A DNA stretch of 64,000 bases from Bifidobacterium catenulatum DSM 16992 = JCM 1194 = LMG 11043 (GTDB taxonomy: Bacteria > Actinomycetota > Actinomycetes > Actinomycetales > Bifidobacteriaceae): assembly GCF_001025195.1 (NCBI RefSeq), contig NZ_AP012325.1, forward strand, positions 372,001 through 436,000, read 5' to 3'. Each line of letters opens with the position of its first letter. The stretch's first letter is position 1. The position numbers and the translations under genes were made by a program. The notes below the pieces were generated by a model. The model did no database searches and had not been told where the DNA came from. It saw nothing but the letters and a program-made list of their open reading frames with translations. Below are positions 18,879 through 28,153 of this stretch, piece after piece.

Positions 18879-20009
18879 TCACATATCGCATAGTTCGCGT
18901 ACGTACGGCTCCACAAAACGCAGGGCCGCGCCGATAATGTCTTGATGGTCGAGCGCCATTCCCTTGCGCAGGGTGAAATCCGTGGTGCCGAATGGCGTAT
19001 GTTCCACCACGCGTTCGCGTAGTCCGGCCATATCGTCATCATCGAGATATTGTGCTGCCTCACCGCTGATGATCACGTCACCGGCCAGTACCGAGCGAAT
19101 ATTCGTTACCGCCAGCGCCACATAATCCAGCCATTGCGAGAATCGTTTGCGATGCTCCTGCTCGCCTTGTTCCAACACCGAGAAGAAGCCGGGCAGGCTT
19201 TCGCCGTCTTCCATCAGCGTTTCCGGTGAGCAATACGTATCCATGCAGCCCTGTTGCCCGCAGTAGCAGGTGTTGCCTCCTGGAATCAGCGTCATATGTT
19301 CGATTGAGCCATTGCATTGGTTTGGCCCTTGGTAAAGCGATCCGTCTACGATGATCGCGCCTCCGGGGCGTCGCTCGAGGTAGATGCAGACGGCATCCTT
19401 CAGATTGTGGTCGAACCAGAGTTCCGCCATGGCAGAAGCGTCGGAATCGTGAATCATCAGCGACGGATAGTTGAGGCCGTGGCTGAGTTCGTTGAGTTTC
19501 AGGCCGGTGTTGTTCATGATTTTGCCGAAGGTGATCGACTGCCCGTCTGCCGATACGATGCCTTGCATGCAGAAGGCCACGCCTAGCACCGTGCTGCCTT
19601 GTTTCGCCAGTTCCTGCGCGAAACCGTTGATGATGTCGTTCATGCGCTGGTAGTAGGCGTCGTTGTTGCGATAGGGGAGTGTGCGCTGTCTGGTGGCCAC
19701 GGATTTGCCGTTCAGATCAATGGCGATGGCCGTGATTCGTGTGGTTTGGATTCGCACGCCGATAGCCACGCTGGAGTGTGCCGCGAATTCGTAGATTTGC
19801 GCTTTGCGTCCACCGGTGGATTGCTGCATCTCGCCTTTGACGATGAGCCCGTCGGCCTCCATGGCGCGCAGATTCTGCGTGATGGTTGGCAGGCTGAGCC
19901 CTAATTCGTGTTCGAACATCTGCTTGGTGGCTGAACCTTGAGTGTAGATGAACGCGGTCATGGCCTTGAGATTGGCTTCTTTGACTGATAGGGCGGATTG
20001 GGCTTTCAC
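18879..20009 (-). CDS. ROK-family transcriptional repressor
   Basis: 376 aa. The N-terminal winged helix-turn-helix covers residues 1-65 (SATKQMFEHELGLSLPTITQNLRAM). The ROK domain follows, with the zinc-binding CYCGQQGCMDTYC. The classical ROK catalytic/sugar motif is diverged (MIHDSDASAMAELW instead of the E-N-D-A-N pattern), as in pure regulators. I start at GTG 20009 because AGGAAGG lies about 7 nt upstream; a TTG at 20042 would add 11 residues. It is divergent from the polyol-type permease and is the likely local repressor. Confidence 0.88.
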   Translation of the reverse strand: MKAQSALSVKEANLKAMTAFIYTQGSATKQMFEHELGLSLPTITQNLRAMEADGLIVKGEMQQSTGGRKAQIYEFAAHSSVAIGVRIQTTRITAIAIDLNGKSVATRQRTLPYRNNDAYYQRMNDIINGFAQELAKQGSTVLGVAFCMQGIVSADGQSITFGKIMNNTGLKLNELSHGLNYPSLMIHDSDASAMAELWFDHNLKDAVCIYLERRPGGAIIVDGSLYQGPNQCNGSIEHMTLIPGGNTCYCGQQGCMDTYCSPETLMEDGESLPGFFSVLEQGEQEHRKRFSQWLDYVALAVTNIRSVLAGDVIISGEAAQYLDDDDMAGLRERVVEHTPFGTTDFTLRKGMALDHQDIIGAALRFVEPYVRELCDM

Positions 20010-20170
20010 TGGTTGATCCTTCCTGCGCAACTTCTTTTCCAAGATTACTTCATAAAAGTCCTTTCCTTATGTCTCGTGTTGGTCTGAGATATCAGGTATT
20101 GCAAAAAAGTATCAAAAACAGCTGTGCATAAAGGATTTTCTGCCACTTTTCTGCGTCGAAAATATATTTA

Positions 20171-20186
20171 TCAACAAAAAAGTTGA
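20171..20186 (+). promoter_or_regulatory. Candidate ROK operator upstream of the permease
   Basis: TCAAC-AAAAAA-GTTGA is a perfect 5+5 inverted repeat with a 6-nt spacer, 40 nt before the permease start, in the divergent promoter region. Its layout resembles operators of xylose-type ROK repressors. Binding by the adjacent repressor is an inference. Confidence 0.45.
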
Positions 20187-20226
20187 GACGGTGACAACGA
20201 CGTTCTACCAAGAAAAGAGACATGTT

Positions 20227-21495
20227 ATGAAGATAGGTCTGCCGCGCACGCTATTGGCCGGCTTGGTCGCCATAGCGGTGTTCATGACCGGCGATGGCTT
20301 TGAATTGACTTTTTTGTCCAAATACATCGTGGACCAGGGATTCAGCTCTTCGCAATCGTCGCTGATGTTCACCATGTACGGGCTGGTGGCTGCGCTTGCC
20401 GGCTGGGCGTCCGGTGTGCTAGCTGAAATGTTCGGTGCCAAACGCATCATGCTTATCGGCGCGAGCGCCTGGGTCGTTTTGCACCTGCTGTTCGTTGGTG
20501 TGGCGCTGCCGAGCGGCGTCTATCCGCTGATGTTAGGCGTGTATGCGTTGCGGGGTGTTGGTTACCCGCTGTTCATCTACTCGTTCGTGGTGTTGATGGC
20601 GCAAACCATCGATCCTGCCAAGCTCGCGTCGGCCATGGGGTGGTTTTGGGCCGCCTACTCGTTCGGCATCGGCGTGTTTGGCGCATATTTGCCGAGTTTC
20701 ACCATTCCGATGGTGGGCGAGTACTATTCGCTGTGGCTTTCGTTGCCGTTTTCTATAGCTGGACTGCTGATTTGCCTGCTGATGGTGCCGAAAAGCAAGG
20801 GTTCTGGCAACTCTTCCATGAGCAATGCAGACAAGCTGCGCGAGCTTAGTCGAGGAGTCACCATTCTGGTGCATAATCGCCAAATCGCTTTGGCTGCGGT
20901 GGTGCGTGTGATCTGCAATCTGACGTTGTATGGCTTTCCCGTCATCATGCCACTCTACTTGGCCACTACCAACAATGGCGGCGGTGCTTGGTTTAAGGTT
21001 TCGCAATGGAGTCAGATTTGGGGATTCCAGTTTGTGGTCACCATTTTCGGCAATGTGTTCTGGGGTCGTATGGGCGATTCGCATGGTTGGATGCGGCAAA
21101 TGCGCTGGTTTGGCTGCTGGTTCTGTGTGATCGGCACGCTGGGCATGTATTACATTCCGCAGTTTTTCGGGGCGAATATGGTGCTTATGTGTGCTGATGC
21201 GGTTGTTCTTGGATTGGGAATTTCCGCTTTCGTTCCTATGGGAGCCGTGTTTCCCGCGTTGGCGTTGGAACATAAGGGTGCTGCGATTTCCGCGCATAAT
21301 TTCGCTTCCGGCCTGGCTACGTTTTTCGGTCCGCTGATTGCGACGGTGCTGGTTTCCACTATCGGATTCGGCGGCGTGTGCTGGACGTATGCAATCTGCT
21401 ATGCGATCGGATCGTTGGTCACGTTCGGCGTTCATCCTCATCAACCCGGATTTGACGATCGCGGCCATCGCATTGCCGCGATCGAGCGTAACTAA
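20227..21495 (+). CDS. MFS permease, polyol (ribitol/arabitol-type) family
   Basis: 422 aa with about 12 hydrophobic segments. The start region ([19 protein letters not shown]), the G-x-L-A-E-x-x-G-A-K-R loop between helices 2 and 3 and [15 protein letters not shown] resemble the RbtT/DalT/CsbX polyol permeases. It is followed by a sorbitol/xylitol-type dehydrogenase, which supports sugar-alcohol import. ATG 20227 begins the conserved sequence; a GTG at 20191 would add 12 residues and disturb the leader. Confidence 0.82.
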   Translation: MKIGLPRTLLAGLVAIAVFMTGDGFELTFLSKYIVDQGFSSSQSSLMFTMYGLVAALAGWASGVLAEMFGAKRIMLIGASAWVVLHLLFVGVALPSGVYPLMLGVYALRGVGYPLFIYSFVVLMAQTIDPAKLASAMGWFWAAYSFGIGVFGAYLPSFTIPMVGEYYSLWLSLPFSIAGLLICLLMVPKSKGSGNSSMSNADKLRELSRGVTILVHNRQIALAAVVRVICNLTLYGFPVIMPLYLATTNNGGGAWFKVSQWSQIWGFQFVVTIFGNVFWGRMGDSHGWMRQMRWFGCWFCVIGTLGMYYIPQFFGANMVLMCADAVVLGLGISAFVPMGAVFPALALEHKGAAISAHNFASGLATFFGPLIATVLVSTIGFGGVCWTYAICYAIGSLVTFGVHPHQPGFDDRGHRIAAIERN

Positions 21496-21567
21496 TCGCA
21501 ATTGAATATCAATTGCTCGATCATCATTTTTCTCAAAAAACATCATTATCCACAAAGGAGAATAATC

Positions 21568-22608
21568 ATGAAGGCAGTCGTTCTCGAAGAGCAGGGCGTC
21601 ATCAATGTGCGTGAGGTGCCTGACGTCCCCGCACCTGGTCTAGGCGAGCTGAAGATCGCGCCGCATACCGTTGGTGTGTGCGGTTCCGACCTGCACTATT
21701 ACACTCATGGTCGTGTGGGCAAATATGTGGTGGAGCAGCCGATGATTCTCGGTCATGAGGCTTCCGGCACGGTGGTTGAGGTCGGTCCTGGCGTCGAAGG
21801 CTTCAAAGTGGGCGATCGTGTGGCCATGGAGCCCGGCATTCCGGATATGAGTTCGCGTGCCAGCAAACTGGGCATGTATAACGTCGATCCTGCGGTGCGT
21901 TTCTTTGCCACTCCGCCGATTGATGGCTGCCTGTGCGAAACGGTGAACCATCCTGCGGCGTTCACCTACAAGCTGCCCGACAATGTGAGCTTCGGTGAGG
22001 GTGCGCTGCTTGAACCGTTGGCTGTGGGCATGTGGTCCGCCACCAAGGCTCGTATCAAGCCGGGCGATGTCTGCGTGGTCACCGGATCGGGTACGGTCGG
22101 CATGCTGACCGCGTCGTGCGCGTTGGCAGGTGGCGCTTCCAAGGTGCTGATTTCTGATGTGTCGGCAATCAAACTGGCGATTGCGGCTCAGATTCCAGGT
22201 ATTATTCCGGTGGATCTCACCAAAGAGGATCTGGTGGAGCGCGTCCGTGAGGAAACGGGGGGTTGGGGTGCTGATGTGGCTTTCGAGTGCTCGGGCTCGC
22301 CGAAGTCATACGAGACATTCTGGAAGCTGATTGCTCCCGGTGGCGCTGCCGTTATCGTTGGCATTCCGGTCAATCCGGTGGCTATCGACATTACGGAACT
22401 GCAGGCTACCGAGGTGCGCATCGAAAATATCTTCCGTTATGCCAATGTGTATCAGAAGGCCATTGACCTCGTGGCTAACGGTAAACTGAATCTGAAGCCA
22501 TTCATCACCGACACCTATGCGATGGAGGATACCAAGGCGGCGTTCGATCGCATGGCCGAGGGGCGTCCTGGAGACATTAAGCTGCAGATTACCGTGAATA
22601 ACGACTGA
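21568..22608 (+). CDS. Zinc-dependent polyol (sorbitol/xylitol-type) dehydrogenase
   Basis: 346 aa medium-chain dehydrogenase predicted to oxidise a polyol to a ketose with NAD. Catalytic zinc ligands are Cys38 ([10 protein letters not shown]) and His63-Glu64 (LGHEASG). The Rossmann motif is VTGSGTVGM, and the Asp after the second strand (LISDVS) fits NAD over NADP. The four-Cys structural zinc lobe common in the family is absent: the segment at about 92-108 ([18 protein letters not shown]) has no Cys. AAAGGAG precedes ATG 21568. It shares an operon with the permease and the AraC gene. Confidence 0.88.
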   Translation: MKAVVLEEQGVINVREVPDVPAPGLGELKIAPHTVGVCGSDLHYYTHGRVGKYVVEQPMILGHEASGTVVEVGPGVEGFKVGDRVAMEPGIPDMSSRASKLGMYNVDPAVRFFATPPIDGCLCETVNHPAAFTYKLPDNVSFGEGALLEPLAVGMWSATKARIKPGDVCVVTGSGTVGMLTASCALAGGASKVLISDVSAIKLAIAAQIPGIIPVDLTKEDLVERVREETGGWGADVAFECSGSPKSYETFWKLIAPGGAAVIVGIPVNPVAIDITELQATEVRIENIFRYANVYQKAIDLVANGKLNLKPFITDTYAMEDTKAAFDRMAEGRPGDIKLQITVNND

Positions 22609-22647
22609 CGTTACGCACGTTACGGAACGACGAAAGGGGTCTAGGCC

Positions 22648-23619
22648 ATGGGTGCTGTTGTACAAGTCAACGATAATCGGCATGGGAAGGCGGCTTTGGC
22701 TCAGACCTCTTTTGGTGGATTCGTGCCGAAAGGTGGAAGTTCGAACGATTCCGGCGTATTGGAGATCATTGTGCCGGACGCGCAGGCTTCGGTGCGTTGG
22801 GTGAAGCATGGCTACCCAAGCTCGTTGGCGAAATGGCATCATCATCCTCATATTGAAATTCATCTGATTCGGGAAGGTACCGGATTGATGATGGCGGGCA
22901 ATGCCGTTGTTCCGTATGAGGCCGGGCAGGTTGCGCTGATTGGTTCGAATCTTCCGCATAATTGGGTGTCCGACATCGCTCCGGGGGAGCGGCTTCGTCA
23001 GCGTGATGTGGTGTGCCATGTGCGTCCGGAAACCATACGTCTGCTGATGTCTGGATTTCCGGAAACGTCTGGTTTTGCAATGGTGTTGAGGCGTGCGGGG
23101 CAGGCGTTGGTGCTGAGCGGTGAATCCGCTCGTCAGGCCGGTTCGATTCTGGAAAGCATGGAGGAACATAGTCTTGCTTGCCGTGTTAGTGATCTGATTC
23201 GTGTGTTGGACGTGTTCGCGCATGCCCCCGCAGATGAATCCTATACAGTGGTTGCGTCCGGATACGATCCGGCTGTATGCAGTGGTGCGGAAAGTGTGGT
23301 CAACGATGCCATTGAGTACATTTCATCGCATCTGAGCGGTGAAATTAGCCTGGATTTGGCCGCTCATCAGGCTGGAATGAGTGTGTCGGCTTTCTCTCGT
23401 CTGTTCAAAAGGGCCGCAGGAATAAGGTTTTCGGATTTTGTTCGACGATTGCGTATCGGGCATGCGTGCAGATTGCTGACGACCACGAATCAAAGCGTCG
23501 CGTCGATTCGTCGTGCTTGCGGATATGGAAACGCTTCGAATTTCAATCGTCGCTTCTTTGAAGAAACGGGCGAAACTCCTACTGCCTGGCGGAAAAAATA
23601 CATTGGACGGACAAGATAA
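22648..23619 (+). CDS. AraC-family regulator with cupin sensor domain
   Basis: 323 aa. The N-terminal cupin (about 50-120) has the His-rich WHHHPHIEIHLI strand and a PYEAGQVALIGSNLPHNW segment. The C-terminal AraC DNA-binding domain with two helix-turn-helices covers about 225-320 (LDLAAHQAGMSVSAFSRLFKR and SIRRACGYGNASNFNRRF). AAGGGG lies upstream of the ATG. The polyol locus therefore has two regulators, a ROK protein and this probable activator. Confidence 0.88.
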   Translation: MGAVVQVNDNRHGKAALAQTSFGGFVPKGGSSNDSGVLEIIVPDAQASVRWVKHGYPSSLAKWHHHPHIEIHLIREGTGLMMAGNAVVPYEAGQVALIGSNLPHNWVSDIAPGERLRQRDVVCHVRPETIRLLMSGFPETSGFAMVLRRAGQALVLSGESARQAGSILESMEEHSLACRVSDLIRVLDVFAHAPADESYTVVASGYDPAVCSGAESVVNDAIEYISSHLSGEISLDLAAHQAGMSVSAFSRLFKRAAGIRFSDFVRRLRIGHACRLLTTTNQSVASIRRACGYGNASNFNRRFFEETGETPTAWRKKYIGRTR

Positions 23620-23649
23620 GTAAATAAACTTTGTAAAAGTTTGATATGA

Positions 23650-23678
23650 TTGACATCATATAGAAAATACTTTTATAA
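23650..23678 (+). promoter_or_regulatory. Candidate distal adhE promoter
   Basis: TTGACA (23650) and TTATAA (23673) are separated by exactly 17 nt. A second -10-like TATAAT (23809) lacks a good -35. The adhE start is 295 nt downstream of the first, giving a long leader. Confidence 0.5.
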
Positions 23679-23683
23679 AAGAT

Positions 23684-23714
23684 GAGGAGGTGAGACTTGA
23701 GAAAGTGTGTGTGA
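23684..23714 (+). promoter_or_regulatory. Strong ribosome-binding sequence with a five-codon ORF in the adhE leader
   Basis: GAGGAGGTGA matches the 16S 3' end over at least eight bases. It is followed 3 nt later by TTG 23697 and a five-codon frame (MRKCV, stop 23712-23714). No longer gene starts at the right distance. It may be a leader peptide or a 30S standby site; otherwise it is fortuitous. Confidence 0.35.
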
Positions 23715-23867
23715 TTTATGATAAAAAGCAACAAAAACGCTCAAAATGATGTTTTTAAAGCTTTTTCTCTTCACAAAAGAACGCAATCTAAACATTAAAT
23801 GAACAGAATATAATATTTCTCTTGCGACACGACGCAGTGGAAAATCATATTGCATACTCACTAAAGT

Positions 23868-23881
23868 GTGTCCTAGGTCAC
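23868..23881 (+). promoter_or_regulatory. Candidate operator upstream of adhE
   Basis: GTGTCCTAGGTCAC is an inverted repeat, GTG-N-CCTAGG-N-CAC, with perfect arms apart from a central T/T pair. A redox or NADH-responsive regulator such as Rex would fit an adhE gene, but the sequence is not a clear Rex site. Confidence 0.35.
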
Positions 23882-23972
23882 AAAAGACCAGCAACGCGTC
23901 CATCCGCTTCGAGGTGGGTGGAATAACGGGAAACTACTTTGCAAACCCCCAAAGAATCGAGGAGGACTTCAA

Positions 23973-26702
23973 GTGGCAGACGCAAAGAAGGAAGAGCCGA
24001 CCAAGCCGACTCCGGAAGAGAAGCTCGCCGCAGCCGAGGCTGAGGTCGACGCTCTGGTCAAGAAGGGCCTGAAGGCTCTTGACGATTTCGAAAAGCTCGA
24101 TCAGAAGCAGGTTGACCGTATCGTCGCCAAGGCTTCCGTCGCAGCGCTGAACAAGCATCTGGTGCTCGCCAAGATGGCCGTTGAGGAAACCGGCCGTGGT
24201 CTGGTGGAAGACAAAGCCACTAAGAACATTTTCGCCTGCGAACACGTCACCAACTATCTGGCCGGACAGAAGACCGTCGGCATCATTCGCGAAGACGATG
24301 TCATGGGCATCGATGAGATCGCCGAACCGGTCGGCGTCGTCGCCGGCGTGACCCCGGTCACCAACCCGACCTCCACCGCCATCTTCAAGTCGCTAATCGC
24401 ACTGAAGACCCGTTGTCCGATCATCTTCGGCTTCCACCCGGGCGCGCAGAAGTGCTCCGTAGAAGCCGCCAAGATCGTGCGTGACGCGGCCATCGAGGCA
24501 GGCGCTCCCGAGAACTGTATCCAGTGGATCGAGCACCCGTCCATCGAAGCCACCGGCGCCCTGATGAAGCATGACGGTATCGCCACCATCCTCGCCACCG
24601 GTGGTCCGGGCATGGTCAAGGCCGCATACTCCTCCGGCAAGCCGGCCCTCGGCGTCGGCGCTGGCAACGCTCCGGCATATGTCGACAAGAACGTTGACAT
24701 CGTGCGCGCCGCCAACGATCTGGTGCTCTCCAAGCACTTCGATTACGGCATGATCTGCGCCACCGAGCAGGCCATCATCGCCGACAAGGAAGTCTACGCT
24801 CCGCTGATCAAGGAACTCAAGCGTCGCAAGGCCTACTTCGTGAACGACGAAGAGAAGGCCAAGCTTGAGCAGTACATGTTCGGCTGCACCGCATACTCCG
24901 GCCAGACCCCGAAGCTCAACTCTGTGGTGCCGGGCAAGTCCCCGCAGTACATCGCCAAGGCCGCAGGCTTTGAGATTCCGGAAGACGCCACCATTCTTGC
25001 CGCCGAGTGCAAGGAAATCGGCGAAAACGAGCCGCTGACCATGGAGAAGCTCGCTCCGGTCCAGGCCGTGTTGAAGTCCGACAACAAGGAACAGGCCTTC
25101 GAAATGTGCGAAGCCATGCTCAAGCATGGTGCAGGCCACACCGCAGCCATCCATACCAACGATCAGGCTCTGGTCCGCGAATACGGCCAGCGCATGCACG
25201 CATGCCGCATCATCTGGAACTCTCCGAGCTCCCTCGGCGGCGTGGGTGATATCTACAATGCCATCGCACCGTCGCTGACCCTCGGCTGCGGCTCCTACGG
25301 TGGCAACTCCGTGTCCGGCAACGTCCAGGCAGTCAACCTTCTCAACATCAAGCGCATCGCTCGGAGGAACAACAACATGCAGTGGTTCAAGATTCCGGCC
25401 AAGACTTACTTCGAGCCGAACGCCATCAAGTACCTGCGCGACATGTACGGCATCGAAAAGGCCGTCATCGTGTGCGATAAGGTCATGGAGCAGCTCGGCG
25501 TGGTCGACAAGATCATCGACCAGCTGCGTGCACGTTCCAACCGCGTGACCTTCCGTATCATCGACTACGTCGAGCCGGAGCCGAGCGTCGAGACCGTCGA
25601 GCGCGGCGCCACCATGATGCGCGAGGAGTTCGAGCCGGACACCATCATCGCAGTCGGCGGTGGTTCTCCGATGGACGCATCCAAGATCATGTGGCTGCTG
25701 TACGAGCACCCGGAAATCTCCTTCTCCGATGTGCGTGAGAAGTTCTTCGATATCCGCAAGCGCGCCTTCAAGATCCCGCCGCTGGGCAAGAAGGCCAAGC
25801 TCGTGTGCATCCCGACCTCTTCCGGCACTGGTTCCGAAGTCACGCCGTTTGCTGTGATCACCGACCATAAGACCGGCTACAAGTACCCGATCACCGATTA
25901 CGCGCTGACACCGTCCGTCGCCATCGTCGATCCGGTGCTGGCACGCACCCAGCCGCGCAAGCTCGCGTCCGATGCCGGTTTCGACGCCCTGACCCACTCC
26001 TTCGAGGCATACGTCTCCGTCTACGCCAACGATTTCACCGATGGCATGGCGCTGCACGCGGCCAAGCTGATTTGGGACAACCTCGCCGAGTCCGTCAACG
26101 GCGAGCCGGGCGAAGACAAGATCAAGGCCCAGGAGAAGATGCATAACGCCGCCACCATGGCCGGCATGGCATTCGGCTCCGCATTCCTTGGCATGTGCCA
26201 CGGCATGGCCCACACCATCGGTGCTCTGTGCCACGTTGCCCACGGTCGTACCAACTCCATCCTGCTGCCGTACGTCATCCGCTACAACGGCTCCATCCCG
26301 GAGGAACCAACCAGCTGGCCGAAGTATAACAAGTACGTCGCTCCGGAACGCTACCAGGAGATCGCCAAGAACCTTGGCGTGAACCCGGGCAAGACTCCGG
26401 AAGAGGGTGTCGAAAACCTGGCCAAGGCCGTCGAGGACTACCGTGACAACAAGCTCGGCATGAACAAGAGCTTCCAGGAGTGCGGTGTGGACGAGGACTA
26501 TTTCTGGTCCGTCCTTGACCAGATCGGCATGCGTGCCTACGAAGATCAGTGCGCTCCGGCAAATCCGCGTATCCCGCAGATCGAGGATATGAAGGATATC
26601 GCCATTGCCGCCTACTACGGCGTCAGCCAGGCGGAAGGCCACAAGCTGCGCGTCCAGCGTCAGGGTGAGGCCGCCACGGAAGAGGCTTCCGAGCGCGCAT
26701 GA
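23973..26702 (+). CDS. adhE: Bifunctional acetaldehyde-CoA/alcohol dehydrogenase
   Basis: 909 aa. Converts acetyl-CoA to acetaldehyde and then ethanol, re-oxidising two NADH during fermentation; AdhE forms spirosomes in other bacteria. The N-terminal aldehyde dehydrogenase half has catalytic Cys262 (YGMICATEQ). The C-terminal iron alcohol dehydrogenase half, from about 470, has GGGSPMDASK and the His-rich metal region GMCHGMAHTIGALCHVAHG. GTG 23973 follows GAGGAGG. Codon use is strongly biased, suggesting very high expression. Confidence 0.97.
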   Translation: MADAKKEEPTKPTPEEKLAAAEAEVDALVKKGLKALDDFEKLDQKQVDRIVAKASVAALNKHLVLAKMAVEETGRGLVEDKATKNIFACEHVTNYLAGQKTVGIIREDDVMGIDEIAEPVGVVAGVTPVTNPTSTAIFKSLIALKTRCPIIFGFHPGAQKCSVEAAKIVRDAAIEAGAPENCIQWIEHPSIEATGALMKHDGIATILATGGPGMVKAAYSSGKPALGVGAGNAPAYVDKNVDIVRAANDLVLSKHFDYGMICATEQAIIADKEVYAPLIKELKRRKAYFVNDEEKAKLEQYMFGCTAYSGQTPKLNSVVPGKSPQYIAKAAGFEIPEDATILAAECKEIGENEPLTMEKLAPVQAVLKSDNKEQAFEMCEAMLKHGAGHTAAIHTNDQALVREYGQRMHACRIIWNSPSSLGGVGDIYNAIAPSLTLGCGSYGGNSVSGNVQAVNLLNIKRIARRNNNMQWFKIPAKTYFEPNAIKYLRDMYGIEKAVIVCDKVMEQLGVVDKIIDQLRARSNRVTFRIIDYVEPEPSVETVERGATMMREEFEPDTIIAVGGGSPMDASKIMWLLYEHPEISFSDVREKFFDIRKRAFKIPPLGKKAKLVCIPTSSGTGSEVTPFAVITDHKTGYKYPITDYALTPSVAIVDPVLARTQPRKLASDAGFDALTHSFEAYVSVYANDFTDGMALHAAKLIWDNLAESVNGEPGEDKIKAQEKMHNAATMAGMAFGSAFLGMCHGMAHTIGALCHVAHGRTNSILLPYVIRYNGSIPEEPTSWPKYNKYVAPERYQEIAKNLGVNPGKTPEEGVENLAKAVEDYRDNKLGMNKSFQECGVDEDYFWSVLDQIGMRAYEDQCAPANPRIPQIEDMKDIAIAAYYGVSQAEGHKLRVQRQGEAATEEASERA

Positions 26703-26778
26703 GTCACCTCGCATATATAGGTCATCGATATTGATCTATATATAAGGTACTTGCGTTACATCGACAGATGCTATCGAT

Positions 26779-26820
26779 AACGAGGAATTCGGTTGGATTT
26801 GTTCAATCGAATTCCTCGTT
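26779..26820 (+). terminator. Intrinsic terminator after adhE
   Basis: AACGAGGAATTCG pairs perfectly with CGAATTCCTCGTT and the stem extends through GTTG/CAAT. TTTC follows. A weaker AT-rich hairpin (ATATATAGGTCA with TGATCTATATAT) precedes it near 26711. Confidence 0.8.
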
Positions 26821-27179
26821 TCTATATATAGAACAGCATGTTCGGATGATGCTGCATCATGATCGCAGCCGACGATCAGCAATGTGCATCGCATTCGTTT
26901 TCAAGGACTTGAAAACAGGACTTGAGACTGCGACACGCGAGGATTTCTTAAGACTACCCCTGATGCTTAAATAAAGAAGTTGCCTGATTTTAGGGCTCGC
27001 AAATTGGAATTAAAAAAGCGAGCGTGGCACAGTGATCACGAGAGTGAAAACTGCATAGCTGCGCACTGATGTGGTATGGCCACGGAACTTCCACGGTTCC
27101 GGGGGCTTCTACGCCGGTGCCCTTTGAGAAGCAGGCTGGTAAACAGTAACTAACGAATCGCTAGAAAGGGCGGAAGGCA
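26821..27179 (+). promoter_or_regulatory. Leader region of the S10 operon
   Basis: About 360 nt without a supported gene. A 30-codon frame (26882-26974) lacks a ribosome-binding site. Hairpins visible are GCTCGC/GCGAGC (26995-27023) and CGGAAC/GTTCCG near 27100. S10 leaders are autoregulated by L4 in some bacteria; whether that holds here cannot be read from the sequence. GAAAGGGCGG just before 27180 is the rpsJ ribosome-binding site. Confidence 0.4.
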
Positions 27180-27488
27180 ATGGCGGGACAGAAAATCCGC
27201 ATCAGGCTTAAGTCCTATGACCATGAGGTCATCGACCAATCGGCGAAGAAGATCGTCGAAACGGTGACGAACGCGGGCGCAACTGTGGTTGGCCCGGTTC
27301 CGCTCCCGACCGAGAAGAACGTGTTCGTCGTTATCCGTTCTCCTCACAAGTACAAGGATTCTCGCGAGCATTTCGAGATGCGCACTCATAAGCGTCTCAT
27401 CGACATTGTGGACCCGACCCCGAAGGCCGTGGATTCCCTTATGCACATTGATCTGCCCGCAGACGTGAACATCGAGATCAAGCTGTAA
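27180..27488 (+). CDS. rpsJ: 30S ribosomal protein S10 (uS10)
   Basis: 102 aa, full length, first gene of the S10 cluster. Canonical [25 protein letters not shown] and the loop residues [19 protein letters not shown] that bind 16S rRNA near the A site; S10 is also the NusE partner of NusB in antitermination. Confidence 0.99.
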   Translation: MAGQKIRIRLKSYDHEVIDQSAKKIVETVTNAGATVVGPVPLPTEKNVFVVIRSPHKYKDSREHFEMRTHKRLIDIVDPTPKAVDSLMHIDLPADVNIEIKL

Positions 27489-27505
27489 GGGAGGAGGGAA
27501 CCATT

Positions 27506-28147
27506 ATGTCTAATCGCACCGCACTGCTGGGCAAGAAGCTCGGCATGTCTCAGGTCTGGGACGAGAACGGTTTCTTCGTTCCTGTGACCCTTGTTGATGT
27601 CTCCACTAACGTGGTGACCGCTGTCAAGTCCGAAGAGTCCGACGGCTACAAGGCTGTTCAGCTTGGCTACGGCCAGGTTGACCCGACCAAGGTGACTAAG
27701 CCGCTCGCCGGTCACTTCGCCAAGGCTGGCGTCACCCCGCGTCGTCACCTCGCTGAGGTCCGTACTGATAACGCCGAAGAGTTCGAGCCGGGTCAGGAGC
27801 TGACCGCTGAGCTGTTCCCGGAGGGTACCTTGGTCGACGTGACCGGTACCACCAAGGGCAAGGGCTTCGCAGGCACCATCAAGCGCTGGGGCTTCAAGTC
27901 CTATCGTCGTACCCACGGCTCTCACAAGAACGAGCGCCGTCCTGGTTCTGTTGGCGCATGCGCTACCCCGAGCCGTATCCTCAAGGGCAAGCGTATGGCT
28001 GGCCGCATGGGTCATGTAACTAACACCACGCTGAACCTCACCATCGTTTCGTCGGATGTTGAGAACGGCGTGCTCGCCATCAAGGGTGCCATCCCGGGCC
28101 CGAAGGGCAGCATCGTTCTCGTCCGTTCGGCAGTGAAGGGAGCCTGA
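27506..28147 (+). CDS. rplC: 50S ribosomal protein L3 (uL3)
   Basis: 213 aa, normal bacterial length. GKKLGMSQVWDENG at the start, then the conserved GTTKGKGFAGTIKRWGFK and HGSHKNERRPGSVG loop, the arm that reaches toward the peptidyl transferase centre. GGAGG precedes the ATG, 17 nt after rpsJ. Confidence 0.99.
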   Translation: MSNRTALLGKKLGMSQVWDENGFFVPVTLVDVSTNVVTAVKSEESDGYKAVQLGYGQVDPTKVTKPLAGHFAKAGVTPRRHLAEVRTDNAEEFEPGQELTAELFPEGTLVDVTGTTKGKGFAGTIKRWGFKSYRRTHGSHKNERRPGSVGACATPSRILKGKRMAGRMGHVTNTTLNLTIVSSDVENGVLAIKGAIPGPKGSIVLVRSAVKGA

Positions 28148-28153
28148 TAAATC

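Noticed and set aside
23718-23798. A 26-codon ATG frame after the strong SD in the adhE leader
   Set aside because: The ATG lies about 25 nt from the SD, too far for normal initiation, and the peptide is low-complexity Lys/Asn.
24393-26714. A 773-codon open frame antisense to adhE
   Set aside because: It mirrors the biased third positions of adhE. It has no ribosome-binding site and no recognisable domain.
26882-26974. A 30-codon ORF in the S10 leader
   Set aside because: No ribosome-binding site and no recognisable similarity. A leader peptide cannot be excluded but is not supported.
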